Positions 6,690 through 14,543 of a DNA stretch of 14,543 bases are shown piece by piece. Numbering within the stretch: the stretch's first letter is position 1; each line of letters starts with the position of its first letter. Origin of the DNA: Temnopleurus reevesii (taxonomy: Eukaryota > Echinodermata > Echinoidea > Temnopleuroida > Temnopleuridae); NCBI GenBank assembly GCA_036244855.1, contig BQKZ01006365.1, positions 1 through 14,543 of the forward strand, in the 5' to 3' direction. Below the pieces are notes generated by a model. The model ran no database searches and was not told the DNA's origin. It saw nothing but the letters and a program-made list of their open reading frames with translations. A program made the translations under genes and the position numbers.

Positions 6690-8365
6690 ATACAACGATC
6701 GGAAGTAATCAGAACCCACTTAAATCTGTAGCAAAAAGAGTCCATGAAAAGTACAGTTTTTTTTTAGCTACAGTGAGACTTGTAAATTAAGATTATGTTC
6801 CAAAATTATTATTAATACAACTGCACATTTGTAACTTGTGTGCACCTTTACCCTAAATCTACTGCGCATCCTAAATTTGTAGATCGGTTCATATCTCAAA
6901 ATCACTCAAGTCTTATTTGGCGGCATAGAACCTCGGACATCAAAGGATTGCCCTATGTATTGTTCATCTTTTGAATTTGACCAGGTGTTTCACATTCATG
7001 ACTCTGCGTTGCCGCTCCATTCATGACATCTCCCTGGTACGACGACGTGTTGTCTGCGTTATTTCCACCTGTTACACCACGTACGCACATGAGCTTCGAT
7101 CGCAAATGTGTGTCCTCGAAGTACTAAATTGATCGCGTTTGTATGCATGGTTACGTGATGTACAATGCAATAAAAACTGCGACATAATAGATTAATTTTT
7201 TTTTCAAATTGGAGAAAAGAATGCCTTTGTTTATGAATAGTAAAGACTCGGGAAAGTAATCTCTTTTGGGTCACACTCCATACCCAGGTAAAATTACCTA
7301 GAAAATGAACAGGTCAAAATTTACCATTTCGGGTCATTATAATCGCCGAAAAACATAGTTGGGCCCTAAATCTGACTAATATTTTGTTTGATCACAACTT
7401 TACTTTCCGTTTATGTCTTAAGGCGCCGTGGTGTAGTGGTCATGACTCTCGCCTTTCAACCAGAAGGCCATTGGTTCGTGCCCGACCCATGGCGTTAATT
7501 TCCGTCAGCAAGAAATTAATCCGCATTTTGCTGCATTCAACCCAAGTGAGGTGTACATGGTAGGAATACTTATCCCTTGAAACGCCTTGGTGGCTGCCGG
7601 GCTAAAGCCACGGCTATAATGCTGTACAGCGCTTAGGGAATTATCATTAATTGATAAGCGCTAAGTAAAAGCCGTTCATTGTTATTAATATCATTATTAT
7701 TACCAGTTTGAAAAGGCTGCCACCAATGAGCCTCATAAATTCTAAGCCAACATGTGAGTTTTTAGAGTGTACAACCCTTTAATTTTTTAGGCCATAATTA
7801 TTCAAGGCGATGGGAAGGTTGATTCTTATTGACAGGCTGTGTCGGTTTCACCGAACTTTACGATATTAAATATGGATAATTATTGATTGCGTGCGACTTA
7901 ATTCGCTATGATCATTATGAAATTATATTGATTTCACGGAAGGGAAAGTAACAGCAGGGCTCTATATAATTATTGATTCAAAGATAATTAAGCTGTCTGA
8001 TGTACTTCAGAGGAGGAGAAGAAAAGTACGTAAAAATAAACACCCTTTTTTGCTTTATAACGAATTAATCACAAATGATTAATTAAAAGGGTCAGTCCGG
8101 AAGCAACTATTATTCTAGAACAAAATTAGACTATATTCTAGTTAATTGAATTATAAGTCATTTATCACCGCAAATTAGTTGAAAGACATATTATTATAAT
8201 CTGATAATAGTACTTCGTAGATGCTACGATCTTAATACTCAGTTATCTTGTCTAGTTTGTTTTAAAATGGCAAGCTAATGAGGGATTCTTGAATAGATAT
8301 TTGCTTAAACTAAATCAGTGAACTTCTTCAAGCAAGTAACATTATCTGATTATGTGTGCACCTAC
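6690..8365 (+). repeat. 1.68-kb tandem block, copy 1
   Basis: It runs from ATACAACGATCGGAAG to TGTGTGCACCTAC and is repeated almost base for base at 8367-10047. It holds a SINE (7422-7702), a hairpin-forming AATTAATCA/TGATTAATT (about 8063-8085), a possible polyadenylation-like AATAAA near 7168, and otherwise AT-rich sequence with no supported gene. Frames in it (such as the one at 7059-7274) show no domain. Confidence 0.95.
7422..7702 (+). mobile_element. tRNA-derived SINE, full length (copy 1)
   Basis: It begins GGCGCCGTGGTGTAGTGG, with an A box TGGTGTAGTGG (7429-7439) and a B box GGTTCGTGCCC (7473-7483, one mismatch to the canonical form). A tRNA-unrelated body follows, then AAGCGCTAAGTAAAAG near the 3' end and an ATTATT-rich tail. 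The 5' half matches the minus-strand fragment at 1424-1565. RNA polymerase III would transcribe it; mobilisation would need a partner LINE. Confidence 0.85.
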
Positions 8366-8366
8366 N

Positions 8367-10047
8367 ATACAACGATCGGAAGTAATCAGAACCCACTTAA
8401 ATCTGTAGCAAAAAGAGTCCATGAAAAGTACAGTTTTTTTTTAGCTACAGTGAGACTTGTAAATTAAGATTATGTTCCAAAATTATTATTAATACAACTG
8501 CACATTTGTAACTTGTGTGCACCTTTACCCTAAATCTACTGCGCATCCTAAATTTGTAGATCGGTTCATATCTCAAAATCACTCAAGTCATATTTGGCGG
8601 CATAGAACCTCGGACATCAAAGGATTGCCCTATGTATTGTTCATCTTTTGAATTTGACCAGGTGTTTCACATTCATGACTCTGCGTTGCCGCTCCATTCA
8701 TGACATCTCCCTGGTACGACGACGTGTTGTCTGCGTTATTTCCACCTGTTACACCACGTACGCACATGAGCTTCGATCGCAAATGTGTGTCCTCGAAGTA
8801 CTAAATTGATCGCGTTTGTATGCATGGTTACGTGATGTACAATGCAATAAAAACTGCGACATAATAGATTAATTTTTTTTTCAAATTGGAGAAAAGAATG
8901 CCTTTGTTTATGAATAGTAAAGACTCGGGAAAGTAATCTCTTTTGGGTCACACTCCATACCCAGGTAAAATTACCTAGAAAATGAACAGGTCAAAATTTA
9001 CCATTTCGGGTCATTATAATCGCCGAAAAACATAGTTGGGCCCTAAATCTGACTAATATATATTTTTGTTTGATCACAACTTTACTTTCCGTTTATGTCT
9101 TAAGGCGCCGTGGTGTAGTGGTCATGACTCTCGCCTTTCAACCAGAAGGCCATTGGTTCGTGCCCGACCCATGGCGTTAATTTCCGTCAGCAAGAAATTA
9201 ATCCGCATTTTGCTGCATTCAACCCAAGTGAGGTGTACATGGTAGGAATACTTATCCCTTGAAACGCCTTGGTGGCTGCCGGGCTAAAGCCACGGCTATA
9301 ATGCTGTACAGCGCTTAGGGAATTATCATTAATTGATAAGCGCTAAGTAAAAGCCGTTCATTGTTATTAATATCATTATTATTACCAGTTTGAAAAGGCT
9401 GCCACCAATGAGCCTCATAAATTCTAAGCCAACATGTGAGTTTTTAGAGTGTACAACCCTTTAATTTTTTAGGCCATAATTATTCAAGGCGATGGGAAGG
9501 TTGATTCTTATTGACAGGCTGTGTCGGTTTCACCGAACTTTACGATATTAAATATGGATAATTATTGATTGCGTGCGACTTAATTCGCTATGATCATTAT
9601 GAAATTATATTGATTTCACGGAAGGGAAAGTAACAGCAGGGCTCTATATAATTATTGATTCAAAGATAATTAAGCTGTCTGATGTACTTCAGAGGAGGAG
9701 AAGAAAAGTACGTAAAAATAAACACCCTTTTTTGCTTTATAACGAATTAATCACAAATGATTAATTAAAAGGGTCAGTCCGGAAGCAACTATTATTCTAG
9801 AACAAAATTAGACTATATTCTAGTTAATTGAATTTTAAGTCATTTATCACCGCAAATTAGTTGAAAGACATATTATTATAATCTGATAATAGTACTTCGT
9901 AGATGCTTCGATCTTAATACTCAGTTATCTTGTCTAGTTTGTTTTAAAATGGCAAGCTAATGAGGGATTCTTGAATAGATATTTGCTTAAACTAAATCAG
10001 TGAACTTCTTCAAGCAAGTAACATTATCTGATTATGTGTGCACCTAC
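8367..10047 (+). repeat. 1.68-kb tandem block, copy 2
   Basis: It matches 6690-8365 with, by eye, three substitutions and one 5-base insertion (ATATA near 9057). It is separated from copy 1 by a single N at 8366. The SINE and hairpin are repeated. After 10047 the sequence becomes unique (ATGTATATGGCTGC). Confidence 0.95.
9104..9384 (+). mobile_element. tRNA-derived SINE, full length (copy 2)
   Basis: It is identical by eye to the SINE at 7422-7702 and duplicated along with its block, so it is not a separate insertion. Confidence 0.85.
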
Positions 10048-10360
10048 ATGTATATGGCTGCGTTGATGCTAATCTTGAATTGCCATACAGTGACCGGGTA
10101 CATGTAGTAATATTGCAAGAGATTTTAGAAGTCTCATGAACGTGATATAAATCCAAAATATGTTTATATCATTATGATTATATCATTATGATTATAAATT
10201 AAATCGTTATATTATACAAAGTTATACTTTATTGTATTAAATTATATATATTCAAATTACATAATGAAATATTATCATATTATCATATATGGATTAAGAC
10301 ATATTATTATTAATGAAATTCCGAGTAAAGGGGGGAAAGAGAGAAACGTAAAATTTTGTG
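10048..10360. other. AT-rich unique stretch
   Basis: It contains a short tandem repeat (TATCATTATGATTA twice, about 10167-10197) and ATTATCATATT runs. No gene is seen. Confidence 0.6.
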
Positions 10361-10980
10361 TCGTGGCGATGGGGAGAAATTTGGAATGAACCGTATATGT
10401 TAATGTACTGTCAATTGATGGATAAAATACAATGATCAAAATGTGAAGATTCTAGAAAAATCGAATGATTCAGTAAAAAGTAATAATTCTCCAAAATTCT
10501 GAGTTAATCCCTCTTACAAGAGTTGGTAACCTAGTGGCTGCAAACATGGATTATTCTCTATTAACGTTATACACAACATGCCACATTTTCCTCCTTTTTG
10601 GAAAAGTAGAAAATTATTTACTTTTTTGTTTAAGTATAATATGGACACAACATTCCATAAAGAATGGTGGTGATATCTCCATTAAAATGTTACATTGATC
10701 CATTTCTAATATATTCATGCAGTTGATGAGGAGTTCCCCCATGTATGACGTCATAGATTATGCCAAAGTTGCCAATTCAAGGATGCCCATTGTTGGGGAA
10801 ATACTCCTTAATTGCAAGGTTGAAATTGTGAAGCAGAAACTTCAATGATCTGCCCTCGATTCCCCTCTCTCACTATGATATCTGGCTTGTTTGAGTTGAT
10901 GGTAGTTTCCGTCAAGATACTGCAGTGCTAGTGTATCGTGCTCTTGTCAACTATAAGGCGATTTTCTGAGGCTGATGCTA

Positions 10981-11277
10981 CCTGGGTGGTGTTTCACCAA
11001 GATACGAAGGACTTAAAGAACTACTTTACGCACGGCTGGTACCAGTTCATGTGCTGATCTGATTAATTGCTAATCTGATAGCGATCGCAAGTCTATGGCA
11101 AATCGTGTACTAAAGTTTGCAATTGATCGCAAAGTCAAATAGCGATTAATCGCAAACCTTTATGTTACGGGGCCCAGAACAAGAATGTTACGCGTACGTA
11201 TTGCACTCGTTAACGTAGTCCAGTCTTTCTTAAAGTCGTTCGTAGCTTTAAGAACGATTTGGTGAAAAACCGCTCAA
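10981..11277. mobile_element. Foldback MITE family B, copy 1, inserted in the LINE
   Basis: The left arm CCTGGGTGGTGTTTCACCAA is mirrored by TTGGTGAAAAACCGCTCAAGG at the right; internal arms with GACTTAAAG and CTTTAAG also pair. The arm sequence ACTTTACGCACGGCTGGT resembles ACTTTACGAATGACTGGT in the element at 12672. It separates two LINE segments that are contiguous in the other LINE copy. It contains a family C fragment. Confidence 0.65.
11057..11174 (-). mobile_element. MITE family C fragment nested in family B
   Basis: On the minus strand it starts GGGCCCCGTAACATAAA and shares GTACACG, TTTGCCATAGACTT and CGAT with the element at 12939-13067. The second terminal repeat is missing or degraded, so the left limit is approximate. 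Confidence 0.5.
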
Positions 11278-11299
11278 GGATGTTCACAGGCTCAACGAT

Positions 11300-11325
11300 C
11301 GAATTAAATGTCGAGTTATTATTAC

Positions 11326-11382
<57 letters not shown>

Positions 11383-11482
11383 CATTACTATATATTATTA
11401 TCATCATTGATATAAGGCTGTTCTACGAAGGACGACTCTGTGAACATGTCTCCTGCCTTCCAATATAATCTCAAAGGGTGCT
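11300..11482 (+). repeat. Microsatellite-bearing repeat D, copy 1
   Basis: CGAATTAAATGTCGAG, then a (TTA)n run (about 11316-11390), TACTATATATTATTATC, then about 75 bases beginning ATATAAGGCTGTTCT and ending CAAAGGGTGCT. The same order recurs at 13752-13907 with a shorter TTA run. The unit is of unknown type. An N at 11484 lies two bases past the end of clear similarity. Open frames of poly-Leu or poly-Asn here are microsatellite artefacts. Confidence 0.75.
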
Positions 11483-11855
11483 ANCTCGTAGAAAAATATG
11501 CTATGATCTTGAAATGTGTATATAAAATATATGTCATGGTATATATCCCCAAAATTCACATTTCTTTAATCTTTACCAAAACTATACAGGGGCTTTAAAG
11601 CTTGATACATACTGCCAGTCTTATGGATAAATCATAAATACTGGGAAAATTATAACACACACAAACTAACTAAACAAACTAAAATACTAAATAACGAATT
11701 AACATAAAACAAATAGACTGATAGGAATAGAACAGAGTAAAGATAGAGAGAGAAACAAAAATAGTGAAATCCCTATATGAGTAACTGAAATTTAATAACA
11801 ATATAAAAAAGCACATGTAAAGTAATGTACATCAATGCACTCTACAGTGTATGTA
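11483..11855. other. AT-rich stretch without assigned features
   Basis: It contains an ambiguous base at 11484 and short A-rich and AAACTAAC-like runs. No domain, TIR or splice pair is seen. Confidence 0.5.
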
Positions 11856-12671
11856 TCGTGGCGATGGCGAGAAATTTGGAATCAACCCTATACGTTAAAG
11901 TACTGTTAATTGATGTATGAAATACAATGATCAAAATGTGAAGATTTTAGAAAAATTGGATGTTTCAGTAAAAAAAAAGTTATGAATCTCTAAAGTTGTG
12001 AGTTAACCCCTCACGCATGAATTCGTAACCTACCAGCTGCAAACACGGATAATTCTCTATTAACTTTGTACACAAAATTTCACATTTTTATCTTTTTTGA
12101 TGAATAAAAAAAGTTTTACTTTGTTGTTCAAGTATCATATGGACACAACAATTCTCCAAGCATTCCAGAAAGAATAGTGGTGATACTTTTATTGCAATAT
12201 TTCGATTTTTTAAATTATAAATTCATGTACAAAGTTGATGGGTGTTCTCCATGTGTGGCGTCATAGAATATGCCAAAGTTGCCAATTCAAGGATGCCCAT
12301 TGGTGAGGGAACTGCTCGTAAACAGCAAGGTTGACATCGTGAAGTAGAAAATTCAATGATGTGCACTCGATTGCCCTCTCTCATTACTATATCTGAATTG
12401 TTTGAGTTGATGGTACGTTCCGTCAAGTTACTGCAGTTCCAGCATGTTGTGCTCTTTGCCAGGTGATTGTTCGAGGCTGATGCTCTAATGGATGTTTACT
12501 AAAACTTTGGCCCAATGATCACTCAGCAGTTGATATTGTATTCAGTGCCAATATAGGGCATTCGGATACAAGATCCATCAGCTTTCTGATTCTTTCCCAC
12601 ACATCCTACAGGTGTCGACTACAGCTGATCGTAGAATGGTCTTATCATATGCATGTCCTGTGTTTTGACGA

Positions 12672-12935
12672 CCTGGGCTGTGTTTCATAAAGCTGAGTGT
12701 AGATCTACGCACGACTTTACGAATGACTGGTGATCGTTTCTTCGGTGCGATTCAGCGCATAGTCGAGAAAGGATCACCAGTGGATCGTAAAATCGTGTGT
12801 ATATCTACGTACATCTTTACGAATGACTGGTGATCGTTTCTTCGGTGCGATTCAGCGCATAGTCGAGAAAGGATCACCAGTCGATCGTAAAGTCGTGTGT
12901 AGATCTACGTACATCTTTATGAAACACAAACCTGG
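12672..12935. mobile_element. Foldback MITE family B, copy 2, with a duplicated 100-bp core
   Basis: CCTGGGCTGTGTTTCATAAAG at the left is mirrored by CTTTATGAAACACAAACCTGG at the right, and GTAGATCTACG recurs in both arms. Inside, a 100-base unit (about 12719-12818) is repeated almost perfectly at 12819-12918. Each unit holds its own inverted repeat, ACTGGTGATC … GATCACCAGT. No coding sequence. It interrupts the LINE between GFICHT and HAYDKT. Confidence 0.85.
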
Positions 12936-12938
12936 TCT

Positions 12939-13067
12939 GGGGCCTGTAACATAAAAGAGATACAATTAATCTTGCAATTAATTGCATCTCTTTGGTACAC
13001 GTTTTGCCATAGACTTACGATAAATATTTATTGCAAGTTTAATTGCATCTTTTATGTTACAGGCCCC
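12939..13067 (+). mobile_element. MITE family C, complete copy
   Basis: GGGGCCTGTAACATAAAAGA at the left is mirrored by TTTTATGTTACAGGCCCC at the right, and AATTGCATCT-type sequence recurs inside. It lies three bases from family B copy 2 and is related to the fragment at 11057-11174 in opposite orientation. Non-coding. Confidence 0.85.
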
Positions 13068-13141
13068 TTGTATGGCAAATGAAACCCTCAGTTTCATCTC
13101 GAAGACCAGCATATTTCAACCAACCACTAGTTTCATTCTTA

Positions 13142-13319
13142 GGGCCCGGGCACACCAAACACGGCACAGCATAACGGCACGGTTTCTACGCAGTATCTTG
13201 GTTGTTATTGACCAGTGCGCTCCTCCGCACAAAGGATGTTCAACAATTGGCCAATCACAGGGAAGACATCGCGTAAATACGGCGCCGTGATGCCGTTCCG
13301 TGTTTGGTGTGCCCGGGCC
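13142..13319. mobile_element. TIR element with GGCCCGGGCACACC ends (hAT-like in style)
   Basis: GGCCCGGGCACACCAAACAC at the left pairs with its complement at the right. Pairing continues weakly inward (GGCACGGTTTCTACGC against GCGTAAATACGGCGCCG). It is about 178 bases with no transposase. The target duplication is unclear (CTTA on one side, TTTA on the other). It splits the LINE remnant between the GR and WLK blocks. Frames across it (13054-13290, 13116-13361) are not genes. Confidence 0.8.
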
Positions 13320-13464
13320 TTTATTCAGTCTGCTGCTTTGATTGTCTTTCATGGCGGCCATAAAGATTCTTGATTTGTAGCTTTGTCTGCACTTTCTTTT
13401 CCATCGAGCACTTCAGCTTTACATTCTCTTAATCCCCGACCTGTAATGACAACTGACGATTTTG

Positions 13465-13489
13465 ATTATTATTATTATTATTACTATTA

Positions 13490-13536
<47 letters not shown>

Positions 13537-13560
13537 ATTTATTATCATTACTACTATTAT
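13465..13560. repeat. (TTA)n microsatellite
   Basis: Nearly uninterrupted ATT/TTA trinucleotides with a few ACT and ATC variants, ending at the family F element. Confidence 0.95.
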
Positions 13561-13562
13561 TA

Positions 13563-13733
13563 GGTGGTCTGTCGTGAATCGACAGATCATTTATTATGTT
13601 TCTACGGGCTTTTCTTATTACTTTTAAAATTTGTATTCCCTAAACCTTGGTAAACGTTTTCTCTAAAATGACACCGTCATAACCATGCCATCTAAAAATG
13701 ACTCATTATTAAAGGATTTAACGACAGACCACC
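13563..13733. mobile_element. TA-flanked TIR element, family F
   Basis: GGTGGTCTGTCGTGAATC at the left is matched by GATTTAACGACAGACCACC at the right, with TA on both sides (13561-13562, 13734-13735). It inserted at the edge of a TTA microsatellite. No coding sequence. Confidence 0.85.
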
Positions 13734-13751
13734 TATAGTTTCTCCTCATGA

Positions 13752-13779
13752 CGAATTAAATGTCGAGTTATTATTACTA

Positions 13780-13816
<37 letters not shown>

Positions 13817-13907
13817 ATATTATTATTATCATTAATATAAGGCTGTTCTGCGAAGGACGACTTTGTGATCATGTCTCCTGCCTTCCAATATAATCTCAAA
13901 GGGTGCT
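13752..13907 (+). repeat. Microsatellite-bearing repeat D, copy 2
   Basis: Same order of parts as 11300-11482 with a shorter TTA run and a few substitutions in the 75-base tail (CTACGAAGG to CTGCGAAGG). The tail ends CAAAGGGTGCT. Bases 13908-14190 after it show no recognisable feature. Confidence 0.75.
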
Positions 13908-14190
13908 CGGGCCAGTACTCGCAAGGGTAGAGATTGTAAACCAATATTTCCTGTGTTAAATCTGGGGAAATATGAAAAAGAGAATATGACGTAAATAGCA
14001 AATGATGGCTAGGAAAAATGCATGTTATAATGGTTCTCCCCGTTCTTAAAAGGGTTGAGTTTACTCAGAACCTATATGCGGCGGCCAACTCGGCTTTATG
14101 TATCTTTATACAATCTAAAGGCAATGGACGATTCGTGTTACTTAAAGTGGATCGGAGAGGGGCGAGGTGTCAACTAGTGATGGAATGTAT

Positions 14191-14416
14191 AGGCCGACTC
14201 ATGCCTTTGCCTATTTAGCCTGCATTGGCGCTGCATTTTTTTTACAATTAAAAACGCACTATGGACGCACATAGACGCGGGTCGACGGTGAACTGATCAA
14301 GTCGAACATAAGGCCTCCGTCTGAGATCAGGATATACCGTGTGCTCGGGGAGCGTTTTTAATTGTCTAAAACGCTGGGTCGACGCAGTCTAAAAACGTAA
14401 AGGTTTGTGTCGGCCT
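14191..14416. mobile_element. Foldback element with diverged arms, family G
   Basis: AGGCCGAC at 14191 pairs with GTCGGCCT ending at 14416, and the inner part ACAATTAAAAACGC (14244-14257) pairs exactly with GCGTTTTTAATTGT (14352-14365). The arms, about 65 bases, also share CCTTT and TTTAG. No coding sequence. The remaining bases to 14543 contain a CCTGGAACCGCCCCTG stretch, of unassigned repeat-like character. Confidence 0.65.
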
Positions 14417-14543
14417 TTGCGGACTGTTATGTAACAGTTTATATTGATATCTGTTCGCTTATCGAAAATTGTCGGCGTCCCCACTATTTGGGGAAATCCT
14501 GGAACCGCCCCTGTGTTATAATGGTATTTGCCTGCTTCTGAGA

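Larger units (their letters stand above)
10361..11299 (-). mobile_element. LINE remnant, copy 1 (3' end, interrupted by nested MITEs)
   Basis: Bases 10361-10980 match 11856-12485 at roughly three-quarters identity by eye, and similarity resumes at 11278-11299 (GGATGTTCAC) beyond the MITE. The minus strand reads TINSN then KPDIIVREGNRGQIIEV (about 10838-10888). This is the PD-x12-E pattern of the C-terminal nuclease-like domain of LINE polyproteins. Stops and frameshifts are present, so it is dead. Both copies share the same 3' terminus (…CCATCGCCACGA), as expected for retroposed copies. Confidence 0.6.
11856..13460 (-). pseudogene. LINE remnant, copy 2: C-terminal reverse transcriptase polyprotein and 3' end, interrupted by three MITEs
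   Basis: Read on the minus strand from right to left, degenerate frames give KNLYGRHERQ (about 13360-13390), NETSGWLKYAGLRDETEGF (about 13078-13134), then after two MITEs HAYDKTILRSAVVDTCRMCG (about 12596-12655), ALNTISTAE, and TINSN with SDIVMREGNRVHIIEF (about 12338-12410). The order (GR/HG block, WL..LK.ETEG, CxxC zinc motif, PD…E-type motif) is that of the C-terminal third of LINE reverse transcriptases carrying a CCHC motif and a restriction-like nuclease motif. The Pro of PD is Ser here. Several stops and frameshifts show it is inactive. The 3' untranslated part runs to 11856. Family assignment is from memory. Confidence 0.6.

Noticed and set aside
6957..7133. Overlapping open frames on both strands in the duplicated block, with an acceptor-like site and AATAAA near 7168
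   Set aside because: Frames on opposite strands are equally plausible and neither shows a domain; duplication gives no independent support because the copies are nearly identical.
7422..7494. A functional tRNA gene
   Set aside because: The A and B boxes are present but the stems do not close into a cloverleaf and the sequence continues into a SINE body; it is a SINE head.
11210..11468. Poly-Asn and poly-Leu reading frames
   Set aside because: These are translations of the (TTA)n microsatellite.
13054..13361. Two open frames of about 80 codons on opposite strands
   Set aside because: Both run through the inverted repeats of the element at 13142-13319, which explains the paired openness.

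Overview
The window looks like AT-rich, repeat-laden animal DNA: GT-AG splice sites, a tRNA-derived SINE with pol III boxes, LINE debris, many TIR/foldback elements with TA target duplications, and long (TTA)n runs. There is no prokaryote-style gene packing. The style suits a marine invertebrate, possibly an echinoderm, but the species cannot be fixed from the sequence.

The one gene I can argue for is on the minus strand and is split across two short exons. Exon 1 (4292-4349) encodes a signal peptide behind a TATA/CCAAT/E2F-type promoter (about 4484-4528). Exon 2 (1704-1896) encodes the N-terminal half of a C-type lectin domain in matching splice phase, but has an in-frame TAA at 1823-1825. 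A partial copy of exon 2, including its 3' splice site, lies at 2085-2188. The remaining lectin exons would lie left of base 1 or are lost.

Layout. 1-1566: a 165-bp near-perfect palindrome, then a 0.77-kb TIR element carrying a broken DUF3504/Crypton-like recombinase fragment, a TA-flanked MITE and a 5' SINE fragment. 1700-4530: the lectin gene, with a foldback MITE, a G/C-rich inverted repeat and weak plus-strand exon candidates in its intron. 4530-6690: mostly unassigned sequence plus two abutting MITEs. 6690-10047: a 1.68-kb block present twice in tandem, nearly identical, separated by a single N; each copy holds one full-length SINE. 10361-13460: two copies of the 3' part of a dead LINE (minus strand), each broken up by nested MITEs; the longer copy can be read across three insertions. 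13460-14543: microsatellites, a second copy of a microsatellite-bearing repeat, and two more MITEs.

No complete intact gene, rRNA, functional tRNA or CRISPR array was seen. The window reads as a transposon graveyard around the 5' end of a probably inactivated secreted lectin gene.
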